Below are positions 8,695-17,621 of a stretch of DNA of 64,000 bases, one piece after another. The stretch lies in the NCBI GenBank assembly GCA_045657625.1, contig JAZOTM010000013.1, positions 1-64,000 on the forward strand, written 5' to 3'. The DNA is from JAZOTM01 sp045657625 (GTDB lineage: Bacteria > Bacillota > Clostridia > Lachnospirales > Lachnospiraceae). Position numbers and translations under genes: made by a program. Position 1 is the stretch's first letter. Each line of letters opens with the position of its first letter. Below the pieces are notes generated by a model that was given only the letters and a program-made list of their open reading frames with translations, was not told where the DNA came from and ran no database searches.

Positions 8695-8787
8695 GCAGCG
8701 GGATGCGACCTCGAAACCGCGGTTACCCTTCGTCCAAATGACAACTCCCTGTTCACTCGGCACTTAACGCTTCGAAATCTACTCTGC
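8695..8787 (-). promoter_or_regulatory. tetrahydrofolate (THF) riboswitch
   Basis: Read on the minus strand, the aptamer starts GCAGAGTAGATTTCGAAGCG, continues CGTTAAGTG and ends GTCGCATCCCGCTGC. P1 is GCAG/CTGC (8787-8784 with 8698-8695); P2 pairs TTCGA-GCG with CGC-GGTTTCGA. The AGUAGA, CGUUAAGUG and GCAUCC blocks are those of the folT-motif THF aptamer. Its place just upstream of folT agrees. It senses reduced folates and should lower folate uptake when they are plentiful. Confidence 0.9.
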
Positions 8788-8822
8788 AAATTTTTAATAG
8801 TAACAGTTTCCTGTCCGTTGGT

Positions 8823-8851
8823 ATCATACTCTGCTTTGTATATTTATGCAA
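8823..8851 (-). promoter_or_regulatory. folT promoter
   Basis: Minus-strand TTGCAT (8851-8846), 17-bp spacer, TATGAT (8828-8823), about 36 bp before the riboswitch starts. Confidence 0.65.
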
Positions 8852-8884
8852 GTACTTTTTCTTTTTTCTAAATATAAAATTAGG

Positions 8885-8890
8885 TATAAT
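8885..8890 (+). promoter_or_regulatory. -10 element of the PTS IIC gene
   Basis: A perfect TATAAT 32 bp before the ATG at 8922. No good -35 hexamer is visible 16-18 bp upstream in the A/T-rich stretch, so an extended or regulated promoter is possible. Confidence 0.4.
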
Positions 8891-8921
8891 ACTATACAGA
8901 TTCAAAAAAAGGAGAGATTTT

Positions 8922-10001
8922 ATGGAAAAGTGGAAAGCTTTTTGCAAACGGAAAGACATTGAAATTTCCGTAAAACGTTACTTTGTGGATGCCCTTGGTG
9001 CGATGGCACAAGGTCTTTTCTGTTCCCTCTTAATCGGAACGATTTTAAATACCCTTGGAACCCAACTACAAATTCCGTTTTTGATGAATGAAATCGGAGA
9101 AACCGGCTATACCATCGGTGGATTTGCTACTGCTATGAGCGGTCCGGCTATGGCCGTTGCCATTGGTACTGCCTTAAAGTGCCCACCTTTGGTGTTATTT
9201 TCTCTAATTCCTGTCGGATTTGCTTCTAACGTATTAGGTGGTGCCGGCGGCCCTTTGGCCGTTTTATTTGTAGCCATCATTGCCTCAGAATTTGGAAAAA
9301 TGGTGTCCAAAGAAACAAAAATTGATATCTTAGTCACCCCCTTAGTGACCATCGGTATCGGAACAGGTATTGCCGCAGTTCTTGCACCTACGCTTGGATC
9401 TGCAGCTATGAAAGTCGGTTCCCTCATTATGTGGGCTACCAATCAGCAACCTTTCCTCATGGGTATTTTGGTATCCGTTATTGTAGGAATTGCCTTAACC
9501 TTACCCATTTCTTCTGCTGCCATCTGCGCTGCTCTCAGCCTCACCGGACTTGCCGGAGGTGCTGCGGTTGCCGGTTGTTGCGCACAAATGGTCGGTTTTG
9601 CTGTCATGAGTTTTAAGGAAAACAAGTGGGGTGGCTTAATTTCTCAAGGAATTGGTACTTCCATGTTGCAAATGGGAAATATCATAAAAAATCCAAGAAT
9701 TTGGATTGCTCCCATTCTTTGTTCCGCTATAACCGGCCCCTTAGCGACTTGCCTTTTCCATTTGGAAATGAATGGAACTCCTGTTGCTTCCGGCATGGGA
9801 ACTTGTGGATTTGTCGGTCAAATTGGTGTCTACACCGGTTGGGTAAATGACATTGCCACCGGCACCAAATCCGCCATTACTGCTTTTGACTGGATTGGAT
9901 TACTTTGCATTTGTTTTATCCTTCCAGCAATTCTTTGTCCTATCTTCCACGCCATTGCACTTCGCCTTGGCTGGGTAAAAGAAGGGGACCTTACTCTGTA
10001 A
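8922..10001 (+). CDS. PTS_EIIC_2 / PfoR-like membrane protein
   Basis: A 359-residue, Gly/Ala-rich protein with about ten transmembrane segments, recognisable as the PTS_EIIC_2 family that includes the PfoR protein of Clostridium. Repeated blocks such as GGFATAMSGPAMAVAIGTAL and MGTCGFVGQIGVYTGW are typical. No PTS IIA or IIB domain lies nearby, so a classical sugar role is doubtful, and the substrate is unknown. AAAGGAGAG sets the start. Its last 11 bases overlap, tail to tail, the end of the alpha/beta hydrolase gene on the other strand. Confidence 0.8.
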   Translation: MEKWKAFCKRKDIEISVKRYFVDALGAMAQGLFCSLLIGTILNTLGTQLQIPFLMNEIGETGYTIGGFATAMSGPAMAVAIGTALKCPPLVLFSLIPVGFASNVLGGAGGPLAVLFVAIIASEFGKMVSKETKIDILVTPLVTIGIGTGIAAVLAPTLGSAAMKVGSLIMWATNQQPFLMGILVSVIVGIALTLPISSAAICAALSLTGLAGGAAVAGCCAQMVGFAVMSFKENKWGGLISQGIGTSMLQMGNIIKNPRIWIAPILCSAITGPLATCLFHLEMNGTPVASGMGTCGFVGQIGVYTGWVNDIATGTKSAITAFDWIGLLCICFILPAILCPIFHAIALRLGWVKEGDLTL

Positions 10002-10977
10002 GGTCCCTAAAATACTCTTCTAAAATTTGGAAGAGTTCCTGATAGTATTTATACCGTACCTCCTCATCTGCATTGAAAATCTCATGCTTGGAGGTCGGAT
10101 ACCAGCGAATATTGGTTTGAGGAACCAATTGTTTAAAATCCTCAAACCCCTGGGGGTCCACCAAATGATCCTTCCCTGCTGCAAAAATAGTCAGAGGAAT
10201 TTTGATTTGGTGCGCCTCCTTTTTTATTTTCCGGCTCACTTTCATGCTGGCAACGCCCCAGCCCAAGGAAGCTCCATAGGTCTGATAGTCTTTGTTTTCC
10301 AATCTCTGATCAAACAAATAATCATAACGAGGCTTTGATAACGTACTGCTTTTTTCAAAAATCGGTATTCCATCAAAATGATTTTGTCCCGGAGCAATTC
10401 GTTTTTCTTTTCCGCTTAATTTTCCATAAATGCCAATCAAATACGGAACAATGGCCGGATACTTGTCAGCTTTCATTTTTAGCATGGGAGAACTTAATAC
10501 CGCTGCTCCAAAATATTCCGGGTAAGTTTCCAAGAAATATGCACCTATGGCGCCACCCATAGAATGTGCATACATAACCAACGGCAACCCTTCGCTATTC
10601 GGCAATACCAGTTGTTCCATAAACTCATGCAAATCTCTTACATAGGTTTTGTAATTTCCAATATGGACGACATCAAATTCTTTGACTTTTCCTTCTGAAA
10701 GTCCATGCCCTCTTTGTTCCAAAAAGAAAATACTGTAGCCCAATTTCCAAAAGTACCATGCCATTTCGTGATATTTTCCCCAAAACTCACAGAAACCATG
10801 AACCATAACAATGGCACCCTTGGGTTGTTCCGGAACCGCCATGTAATAATGCAGCGCAACACCATCAAAACTAGCGATATCTCCATCCTTTACATATTGG
10901 TCTCTCCAAACTTTGCCTTCTCCCAACATCGTTGGAATAAAATCCTGCTCCCCAATTAAAAAATCAACATCCCCCAT
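9991..10977 (-). CDS. alpha/beta hydrolase (monoacylglycerol lipase-like)
   Basis: A 328-residue serine hydrolase of the lysophospholipase/monoacylglycerol lipase group. Visible features are the oxyanion VMVHGFCEFWGKY, the nucleophile elbow AHSMGGA, the acid in AAGKDHLVDP and the His in SKHEIF. There is no signal peptide, so it should act in the cytoplasm. It is the last gene of a GPH transporter / glycerophosphodiesterase / hydrolase operon, 4 bp after the phosphodiesterase, whose end supplies the GGAGAG ribosome site. The context fits recycling of lipid-derived glycerol compounds, which is inference. Confidence 0.88.
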   Translation of the reverse strand: MGDVDFLIGEQDFIPTMLGEGKVWRDQYVKDGDIASFDGVALHYYMAVPEQPKGAIVMVHGFCEFWGKYHEMAWYFWKLGYSIFFLEQRGHGLSEGKVKEFDVVHIGNYKTYVRDLHEFMEQLVLPNSEGLPLVMYAHSMGGAIGAYFLETYPEYFGAAVLSSPMLKMKADKYPAIVPYLIGIYGKLSGKEKRIAPGQNHFDGIPIFEKSSTLSKPRYDYLFDQRLENKDYQTYGASLGWGVASMKVSRKIKKEAHQIKIPLTIFAAGKDHLVDPQGFEDFKQLVPQTNIRWYPTSKHEIFNADEEVRYKYYQELFQILEEYFRDLTE

Positions 10978-10981
10978 AAGC

Positions 10982-11713
10982 TTACTCTCCGTAATATAAT
11001 CTCCTTGCCCGATCCGGGTAATTGGTAATCACTGCATCTACCCCAAACTGTTTTGCAAACAGCAAATGCTCTTCTTCATTCACAGTCCAGGTATTTATTT
11101 TTAATCCCAACTGTTTACACTCTTCGACAACACCCTCATACTGCAAGTTGTAAAGTGCCGGATGAATGGCATCCATCCCCAACTCCTTGGTATAGGTCGG
11201 CATATTTATGGTACCGTCTGCATAAAGCAGTCCTGCTTTTGCATTTGGATTTAATGCCTTTAATTTCTTCATGGAAGCATGGTTAAAGGAAGAATAAATC
11301 ACACGGTCTTCCCAACCCTTTTCTTGTGCCATACGCAAAATCTTTTCTTCCAAATCCTGATAAAAAACCACACCGGTTTTTAATTCAATATTAATGGTCA
11401 ACCCCGTGTCTTTCAGCAGATCAAACACTTCTTCCATGGTAGGAATCTGTACTCCTGCATACTCCGGTTTTTTGTTGGAAAAATCCAATTTGCGTAATTC
11501 TTCAAAAGTAAAATCCTTAATCCAACCTTTTCCATTGCTGGTACGATTTACTTTTTCATCATGGCATACCACAATCACATCATCCTTGGTAAGCTGAATG
11601 TCCAGTTCCACACCATCTGCCTTCATCTCCACTGCCTTTTGAAAGGATGGCAAGGTATTTTCCGGTGCATATCCGCTGGCTCCACGATGGGCCCAAATCA
11701 ATGGTTGCTCCAT
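10982..11713 (-). CDS. glycerophosphodiester phosphodiesterase
   Basis: A 243-residue GDPD-family enzyme that splits glycerophosphodiesters to glycerol-3-phosphate and an alcohol. The catalytic start WAHRGASGYAPENT, the ELDIQLTKDDVIVVCHDE block (metal-binding Glu and Asp, second His) and IELK are present. There is no signal peptide. The frame is open to 11758, but ATG 11713 (MEQPLIWAHRG) has AAGGAC upstream and begins at the domain, while a longer start would overlap the transporter gene. Second gene of a three-gene operon. Confidence 0.92.
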   Translation of the reverse strand: MEQPLIWAHRGASGYAPENTLPSFQKAVEMKADGVELDIQLTKDDVIVVCHDEKVNRTSNGKGWIKDFTFEELRKLDFSNKKPEYAGVQIPTMEEVFDLLKDTGLTINIELKTGVVFYQDLEEKILRMAQEKGWEDRVIYSSFNHASMKKLKALNPNAKAGLLYADGTINMPTYTKELGMDAIHPALYNLQYEGVVEECKQLGLKINTWTVNEEEHLLFAKQFGVDAVITNYPDRARRLYYGE

Positions 11714-11715
11714 AA

Positions 11716-13206
11716 TTATCTGTCCTTCTTTCCTAATTTCGTATTCTCTGTATTCCAAAGTTTTTCATAAGAAAAACCGGTAACCTTTTCACAAACGCGA
11801 CGTTCTTCCTCTGTTGCCACAGAGTCTTCGTCTCCTTTTCTTCTGGCTACATCCTTTTTAATAATTGCAAATTCTTTTTCTGTAATCGGGAATAACACCC
11901 CAGTGATCCACAACAACGTAATCAAAATTGCAGGCACACAAATATATATCATAGCGATTCCCTGCTGGGTAGCTAAGGATTGACGGCCTCCGGAGGAAGC
12001 AATCACTTCATCATAACCTACCGCAGAAAGGAGTAATCCGATAATGGCTGCAGAAAGTCCGGAAGACACCTTTCTGGCAAACGTGGCCATTCCGGATACA
12101 ATCCCAGGTCTATGGATGGAAGTAATCAACTCATCCACATCTGCCATATCCGCCATAATTGCAAAAATACTGGTCAAAGTACCGGCATTTCCCAGTCCAA
12201 TGAGTGCCGTCAAGCAAAGAATCGGCACAATCGATGCTCCTTCATATGAAAACGCCAACAAGCCCAAGGTTCCAAGCAAACGAATGGGTGCACCCAAAAG
12301 AATTGTAAAACGTTTTGAGGTCCGACTCATAATCACACCGAAAATCAACATACCTACCAACTGCGCCACCAAAAGCACTGCCATCAAATACGTGAAATAG
12401 CCATTTTCATAACCGTTCAATACTTCTGACACATAATATACCGCCATGCCGGACACAAAATCCATACCGCACTGTCCAAATAAATAAAGTCCGATAAACA
12501 AACGGAAGGAACGGTTTTGAAATACACTGGCAGCCTGTGGAAAACTTTCTTTTAAGCTGGTGCGAACCGGCTCTTTTTGTAATTCCCAAGTGCCTGCAAA
12601 CGTACACATAGAAACCACAAAAAATAAAAATCCAAAAAGCAAGGCACAGGTCAAATAGGACTTGGTATCTAAGGTATCCCGAATCATAAAGGTCGGAACC
12701 AAGCCGCATACCATAGAACCTAACGTAGACCAGACCATACGAATGCTGGAAAATTTAGAACGTGTTCCATAATCAGATACCATATCCGGTAGCAATCCGT
12801 TGTATGGCACCATTAAAATGGTAAAACCTGTGGAAAACAAACAATACATGGCCAGATAAAAGAAATACTGCGACCAAACAGAATCTGTGGGAATGGTCAG
12901 CCACATCAGCACAAAGGTCACTGCTGACACCACACCACCGATTAGAATATAAAATCGTTTTGCCCCAAAACGAGATACGGTGCGATCCGTAATATTTCCC
13001 ATGATTGGGTCGGTAATCGCATCCCATACCTTTCCTACCAAAGGAATCGTACCTGCCAGCGCCGCCGGCATTCCCAGTGCCCGAATCAAAAACACTGAGA
13101 AAAAGGTGTTGATGATGACAAAGGCTCCCCCATTGTAAAACTCTGCCATACCATACAACATACGGGATAACATCCCATAGTTTGGTTTTCTTCCCCTAAA
13201 TTCCAT
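11716..13206 (-). CDS. GPH family sugar/cation symporter (MFS)
   Basis: A 496-residue, 12-helix transporter of the glycoside-pentoside-hexuronide:cation symporter family (MelB/XynB/UidB type). Family signs are the N-terminal KVWDAITDPIMGNITDRT with its acidic cation-site residues, and LLPDMVSDYGTRSKFSSIRM. A charged tail of about 50 residues follows helix 12. It heads the operon with a glycerophosphodiesterase and a lipase-like hydrolase, so the cargo may be a glycosyl-glycerol or similar compound; this is not readable from the sequence. No regulator is adjacent. Confidence 0.88.
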   Translation of the reverse strand: MEFRGRKPNYGMLSRMLYGMAEFYNGGAFVIINTFFSVFLIRALGMPAALAGTIPLVGKVWDAITDPIMGNITDRTVSRFGAKRFYILIGGVVSAVTFVLMWLTIPTDSVWSQYFFYLAMYCLFSTGFTILMVPYNGLLPDMVSDYGTRSKFSSIRMVWSTLGSMVCGLVPTFMIRDTLDTKSYLTCALLFGFLFFVVSMCTFAGTWELQKEPVRTSLKESFPQAASVFQNRSFRLFIGLYLFGQCGMDFVSGMAVYYVSEVLNGYENGYFTYLMAVLLVAQLVGMLIFGVIMSRTSKRFTILLGAPIRLLGTLGLLAFSYEGASIVPILCLTALIGLGNAGTLTSIFAIMADMADVDELITSIHRPGIVSGMATFARKVSSGLSAAIIGLLLSAVGYDEVIASSGGRQSLATQQGIAMIYICVPAILITLLWITGVLFPITEKEFAIIKKDVARRKGDEDSVATEEERRVCEKVTGFSYEKLWNTENTKLGKKDR

Positions 13207-13314
13207 AAATAAAAACCCCCATTTTTATTTCTAGTTACACCTATTTTATCACGAAACAAGGAAAAAGTATGCTAGAATTATGGCTAGAGAATCACAAAGA
13301 AAGGAACATGAAAC

Positions 13315-14355
13315 ATGAACATAGAAAACTATATAGATTATATGATGCAACAAACAGTAGATATTTTATCCGTAGACAGTCCGACCGGCTTTACCGCCAA
13401 GGCTGCTGCTCACTTAAAGAAAGAATACGAAGCCTTAGGATATCATCCGATTCTCACTACCAAAGGTGGTCTTCTCGTAGACCTGGGTGGAAACGACGAC
13501 AACAATGCCTTGTTGATTGAAGCCCACATGGACACCTTGGGTGGCATGGTTTCTCGCATCAAGGAAAACGGCAACTTGGAACTCACTCCTTTAGGTGGCA
13601 TGAATCCCAACAATGGGGAGGCAGAAAACTGTCGCATCTACACCCGTAAAGGAAAAACCTACGAAGGAACCTTTCAATTAAACGATGCCTCCATTCATGT
13701 AAACGGCGATTATTCCAAAACAGAACGTGCCTTTTCCGGCATGGAAGTCGTCCTGGATGAAGACGTTTCCTCCAAAGAAGACACCAAAAATCTTGGCATT
13801 ATGGTGGGAGATATTGTCGCATTCGAGCCGCGTACCCGCATTACAGAATCCGGCTATATCAAGAGCCGTTTCTTAGATGATAAATTATCTGTCGGCATCT
13901 TACTGGGACAGGCAAAATACTTAGCAGACAACCACCTGACACCGGAAAGAAAAATCTACCACCACATTACCGTATATGAAGAAGTCGGTCACGGGGCTTG
14001 CGGTACCGTTCCGGAGGGTGTTACTGAAATTCTTTCCGTAGATATGGGTTGTATCGGGGAAGGCCTGGATTGTAAAGAAACACAGGTTTCCATTTGTGCG
14101 AAAGACAGTGCCGGACCTTACAATTACGATGTTGTCAGTGCACTCATTCAAACCGCAGAAGAACATGACATTGATTTTGCTGTAGATGTCTACCCACATT
14201 ACGGTTCTGATGCTGATGCCGCCTTGAACGCAGGATATGATGTAAAACACGGTTTAATTGGCGCCGGGGTTTATGCTTCCCATGGATATGAACGTTCCCA
14301 TAAAAAGGGAGTGGCCAATACCTTCCGGTTGTTAATTCATTACATCGGGGCATGA
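13315..14355 (+). CDS. M42 family metallopeptidase
   Basis: A 346-residue zinc/cobalt aminopeptidase of family M42 (glutamyl aminopeptidase / tetrahedral TET type). Metal ligands and catalytic acids are visible: His in EAHMDTLGG, Asp in FLDDK, Glu-Glu in YEEVGHGACG, Asp in SVDMGC and His in YASHGYERSH. It trims short peptides in the cytoplasm as a large oligomer. AAAGGAAC precedes the ATG. It stands alone between the divergent GPH operon and the ECF operon. Confidence 0.92.
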   Translation: MNIENYIDYMMQQTVDILSVDSPTGFTAKAAAHLKKEYEALGYHPILTTKGGLLVDLGGNDDNNALLIEAHMDTLGGMVSRIKENGNLELTPLGGMNPNNGEAENCRIYTRKGKTYEGTFQLNDASIHVNGDYSKTERAFSGMEVVLDEDVSSKEDTKNLGIMVGDIVAFEPRTRITESGYIKSRFLDDKLSVGILLGQAKYLADNHLTPERKIYHHITVYEEVGHGACGTVPEGVTEILSVDMGCIGEGLDCKETQVSICAKDSAGPYNYDVVSALIQTAEEHDIDFAVDVYPHYGSDADAALNAGYDVKHGLIGAGVYASHGYERSHKKGVANTFRLLIHYIGA

Positions 14356-14419
14356 GTTATAATTTTTTCTTATAACCACCCCACAAAAAATATAATTATA
14401 CCTTTCGGAATTTTTGTAC

Positions 14420-14425
14420 TATAAT
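14420..14425 (+). promoter_or_regulatory. -10 element of the ECF operon
   Basis: Perfect TATAAT in TGTACTATAATAG, 42 bp before the ATG at 14468; the -35 match is poor. Confidence 0.45.
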
Positions 14426-14467
14426 AGCAACAGTTCTTAGTTAAATATACAGAAGGGAGAGTTTTTT

Positions 14468-15028
14468 ATGAAACTGAATTTCTCAACAAAAACAATTGTA
14501 GCAACGGGTCTTGGGGCCGCTGTCTTTTTAGTATTATTCTACTTTGTAAAGGTACCTTCACCGGTTCCGGAAACAAACTTGCAGATTGCCTACGGCGTAT
14601 CCGGATTCTTCGCAATCCTCTTTGGACCTTTGGCAGGATTCTTAGTAGCCTTCGTTGGTCATGCATTATCAGACTTTATTTCCTATGGTTCTCCATGGTG
14701 GAGCTGGGTAGTTGCTTCCGGCATCAGCGGACTTGTCATCGGATTTTTACAAAAAAAAGTTGGTACGAAAGTAGAAGAAGGTACCTTCGGCAAAAAGGAA
14801 ATCTTGTGGTTTGTTTTATTTGCTGTAATTGCCAATGCCATTGCATGGTGCCTGATTGCACCGGTTCTTGACATCGTCATCTACAGTGAACCGGCATCCA
14901 AAGTATTCTTACAGGGTGTTGTTGCTTTCATTTTAAATGCCATTGTTACCGGCGTAATTGGCGTAATCTTGTTGAAAGCTTATGCTGCAACTCGTGTACA
15001 AAAAGGCAGTTTAGCAAAAGAAGATTAA
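14468..15028 (+). CDS. ECF transporter S component (UPF0397 family)
   Basis: A 186-residue membrane protein with five to six helices, recognisable as the UPF0397 family of ECF substrate-binding subunits. It opens FSTKTIVATGLGAAVFLVLF and has the central Asp-containing GHALSDFISYG. The substrate is not proven; annotation often says riboflavin, but RibU motifs are not obvious. It heads a group I operon with its own ATPase and T subunit, followed by two SAM-hydrolase-family genes. That suggests a substrate linked to SAM, methionine or adenosine metabolism (inference). AGAAGGGAGAG sets the start. Confidence 0.88.
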   Translation: MKLNFSTKTIVATGLGAAVFLVLFYFVKVPSPVPETNLQIAYGVSGFFAILFGPLAGFLVAFVGHALSDFISYGSPWWSWVVASGISGLVIGFLQKKVGTKVEEGTFGKKEILWFVLFAVIANAIAWCLIAPVLDIVIYSEPASKVFLQGVVAFILNAIVTGVIGVILLKAYAATRVQKGSLAKED

Positions 15029-15040
15029 GAAAAGGAATGT

Positions 15041-15076
15041 TGGGGGAGTTATGCATTGCATGCTTCCCCTTTTTTA
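15041..15076 (+). terminator. intercistronic attenuator-like hairpin
   Basis: GGGGGAG (15042-15048) pairs with CTTCCCC (15063-15069; one G-U), followed by T6. It looks like an intrinsic terminator between the S component and the ATPase gene. Its left arm is also the only good ribosome site in the gap, so fold and translation compete. It probably lowers ATPase output relative to the S subunit. Confidence 0.5.
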
Positions 15077-15083
15077 TTTATGA
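15051..15083 (+). CDS. 10-codon leader ORF before the ECF ATPase
   Basis: ATG at 15051 encodes MHCMLPLFYL and stops with a TGA that overlaps the ATG of the ATPase gene (ATGA at 15080-15083). The frame runs through the attenuator-like hairpin. The GGGGGAG site is only two bases away, too close for ideal initiation, so it may be chance; if translated it would melt the hairpin and couple to the ATPase start. Confidence 0.25.
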   Translation: MHCMLPLFYL

Positions 15084-16789
15084 GAAAAAAAGTTATTTCA
15101 TTTGAAGATTACAGTTTTCAATATTTTGAACAAAGTGAGCCTACCCTGAAGCATATCAATCTGGACATTTATGAAGGGGAAAAAGTCTTGATCCTGGGAC
15201 CCTCCGGTTCCGGCAAAAGCACCCTGGGTAATTGTATCAATGGCTTGATTCCCTTTGCTCACAAAGGAAAAATCACCGGAACCTTAAAAACCAAGGATTT
15301 AGAAAATAAAAATGCCGGTATTTTCCAATTATCTGCGGAAGTCGGTACCGTTCTACAGGACAGTGATGGGCAGTTCATTGGTCTATCTGTTGGAGAAGAT
15401 GTGGCTTTTTCTTTGGAAAACGACTGTGTCCCACAGGAAGAGATGAAGGCGCGCGTGGCTAAAATCAGTGAACTGGTAGGTATGGAAGACTTTATCCAGC
15501 AAAATCCCCATTCTCTCAGCGGTGGTCAAAAACAGCGTGTTGCTTTGGCCGGCGTCATGGTGGACGACGTGGATATTTTATTATTTGATGAACCATTGGC
15601 CAATCTGGATCCCAAAACCGGAAAAGTGGCTATCGAACTCATCGATGACATTTCCAAAACCGGAAAAACAGTGATTATCATCGAACATCGTTTGGAAGAC
15701 GTCCTACACAGACATGTGGATCGCATCGTCGTAATGAACGAAGGTGAAATCGTGATGAATGGCACTCCGGACCAAGTCATTGCCAGTGGCATTTTACCAA
15801 AATACGGCATCCGCGAACCCCTTTATGTCACAGCATGTCGCTATGCCGGCATACAATTGACAAGCGAGATGGGACCGGCCTATTTGGAAACCTTACGTGT
15901 GGATGCCATCAAAAACAACTTACAATCTTGGTTTGAGGCCAATCATATTCGCACCAAAGAAATACCCAACAAACCACTTCTAAAAGTAGAGGATGTTTCT
16001 TTTTCTTATGATGGCATAAAAGATACTTTATCCCATATTTCCTTAGAAGTACGGGAAGGAGAAATGCTCAGTATCGTTGGAAAAAACGGTGCCGGAAAAA
16101 CCACCTTTTCTTCTATTTTGTGTGGTTTTCTCAAGCCGGACAACGGAAAAATCACGATGCAGGGAGAAGACCTCGCGCAATACACCATTTCCGAACGTGC
16201 CAACTATATTGGTATCGTAATGCAAAACCCGAACCAAATGATTTCCAAAACCATGATTTTTGATGAAGTGGCTTTTGGCCTCCGCATCCGCAATTACCCG
16301 GAAGAAGAAATCAACGAGAAGGTACACGCTGTTCTAAGAATCTGCGGTCTTTATGAATTCCGCAATTGGCCCATCAGCGCCTTAAGTTTCGGACAAAAGA
16401 AGCGTGTCACCATTGCTTCTATTTTGGTTTTAAATCCGAAAATCTTGATTTTAGATGAACCAACTGCAGGACAGGATTATCATCATTATTCTGAAATCAT
16501 GGAATTCTTAAAAGAATTAAACGAACAGGGACAAACCATTGTCATGATTACCCATGATATGCATTTGATGTTGGAATACACCAACCGTGCCGTTGTCATC
16601 AGCGACGGTGCACTTTTAGCAGATCAAGAGGCCTATGAAGTCCTTTGTGATTTAGACCTGATTGAACGCGCAAATCTCAAAGAAACTTCTCTTTTTGATT
16701 TAGCAAAACATTGTCAAATTTCCGATCCATTGGGATTTGTGGAATGTTTCATTCATTACGACAGAAAGGTGCGGAACCATGAAATTTAA
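15080..16789 (+). CDS. fused double ECF ATPase (EcfA1-EcfA2)
   Basis: A 569-residue tandem ATPase driving an ECF vitamin transporter. Half 1 has Walker A GPSGSGKST, signature LSGGQKQR and Walker B LLFDEPLANLDP. Half 2 has GKNGAGKTT, LSFGQKKR and LILDEPTAGQD. Most ECF systems use two separate proteins; the fused form is typical for modules with UPF0397-type subunits. A TTG at 15056 has better ribosome-site spacing but would add eight residues encoded by a terminator-like stretch, so ATG 15080 is preferred with reserve. Its end overlaps the T subunit start by 11 bp. Confidence 0.9.
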   Translation: MRKKVISFEDYSFQYFEQSEPTLKHINLDIYEGEKVLILGPSGSGKSTLGNCINGLIPFAHKGKITGTLKTKDLENKNAGIFQLSAEVGTVLQDSDGQFIGLSVGEDVAFSLENDCVPQEEMKARVAKISELVGMEDFIQQNPHSLSGGQKQRVALAGVMVDDVDILLFDEPLANLDPKTGKVAIELIDDISKTGKTVIIIEHRLEDVLHRHVDRIVVMNEGEIVMNGTPDQVIASGILPKYGIREPLYVTACRYAGIQLTSEMGPAYLETLRVDAIKNNLQSWFEANHIRTKEIPNKPLLKVEDVSFSYDGIKDTLSHISLEVREGEMLSIVGKNGAGKTTFSSILCGFLKPDNGKITMQGEDLAQYTISERANYIGIVMQNPNQMISKTMIFDEVAFGLRIRNYPEEEINEKVHAVLRICGLYEFRNWPISALSFGQKKRVTIASILVLNPKILILDEPTAGQDYHHYSEIMEFLKELNEQGQTIVMITHDMHLMLEYTNRAVVISDGALLADQEAYEVLCDLDLIERANLKETSLFDLAKHCQISDPLGFVECFIHYDRKVRNHEI

Positions 16790-17612
16790 AATTTTTTCCT
16801 ATAATCAGTTAGACACCTTTGTTCATAAATTATCCGGCTTATCGAAGTTGATTTGCTTTTTGCTGTTAACCTCTGCCGTGATGTTTACCTATGATATTCG
16901 TCTGATTTTATTTGTATTTATACTATCCCTTACCATGATGCGTATTGCCAAAATCACCTTTTTGCAAATCCGTTTGATGTTAATCTACGTAGGGATTTTC
17001 TTAGCCTTTAATTTTGTTTTGACCTACCTTTTTGCCCCGCAATATGGCACAGAAATTTACGGAACCAAACACGTTCTTTTTTCCCTTGTTGGAAATTATT
17101 CTGTCACTGCAGAGCAATTATTTTACCAGATTACCAAAACAAGCAAATATTTGTCTGTGATTCCCTTGGGCATCGTGTTTATCCTAACCACAAATCCAAG
17201 TGAATTTGCATCATCCTTAAACAAAATTGGGGTTCCTTACAAAATTTGCACTTCACTCTCCTTGACCCTACGGTATTTTCCGGACGTGACCAAGGACTAC
17301 AATACCATTGCCCTTGCGCAACAGGCCAGAGGACTGGAATTAAGCAAAAAAGCAAATACCAAGGATCGTATCAAACATATTGCAGCGATTTTGGTTCCCC
17401 TGATTCTTACCACCATGGATCGTATTGAATTAATCAGTAATGCCATGGATTTACGTGGCTTTGGAAAACATAAGAAAAGAAGTTGGTATGCAGCAAAGCC
17501 CATGAAAAAAGGAGATTACATTGCCATTGGCGTTTGTCTTCTCACCTTGCTTTTTTCTCTTTACCTAAGAATCTTTATCAACAAAAGCATTTACTATAAT
17601 CCATTTCTTTAG
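16779..17612 (+). CDS. ECF transporter T component (EcfT/CbiQ)
   Basis: A 277-residue integral membrane coupling protein with about five helices. The cytoplasmic coupling helices carry two Ala-Arg-Gly type motifs: the first as AQQARGLELSK (about residues 186-196), the second as ISNAMDLRGFGKHKKR (about 220-235). They link ATPase motion to the S component. AAGGTG precedes ATG 16779; the ORF upstream to 16737 lies inside the ATPase gene and is not used. Translational coupling with the ATPase is likely from the 11-bp overlap. Confidence 0.92.
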   Translation: MKFKIFSYNQLDTFVHKLSGLSKLICFLLLTSAVMFTYDIRLILFVFILSLTMMRIAKITFLQIRLMLIYVGIFLAFNFVLTYLFAPQYGTEIYGTKHVLFSLVGNYSVTAEQLFYQITKTSKYLSVIPLGIVFILTTNPSEFASSLNKIGVPYKICTSLSLTLRYFPDVTKDYNTIALAQQARGLELSKKANTKDRIKHIAAILVPLILTTMDRIELISNAMDLRGFGKHKKRSWYAAKPMKKGDYIAIGVCLLTLLFSLYLRIFINKSIYYNPFL

Positions 17613-17621
17613 GAGGCAACT

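Noticed and set aside
11716..11758. Longer N-terminus of the glycerophosphodiesterase
   Set aside because: Would overlap the transporter gene; the ATG at 11713 has its own ribosome site and begins at the domain.
14356..14376. Terminator after the M42 peptidase gene
   Set aside because: GTTATAA / TTATAAC is short and not followed by a T run.
14468..15028. Riboflavin specificity (RibU) for the UPF0397 protein
   Set aside because: No FMN riboswitch upstream and no clear RibU motifs; the substrate was left open.
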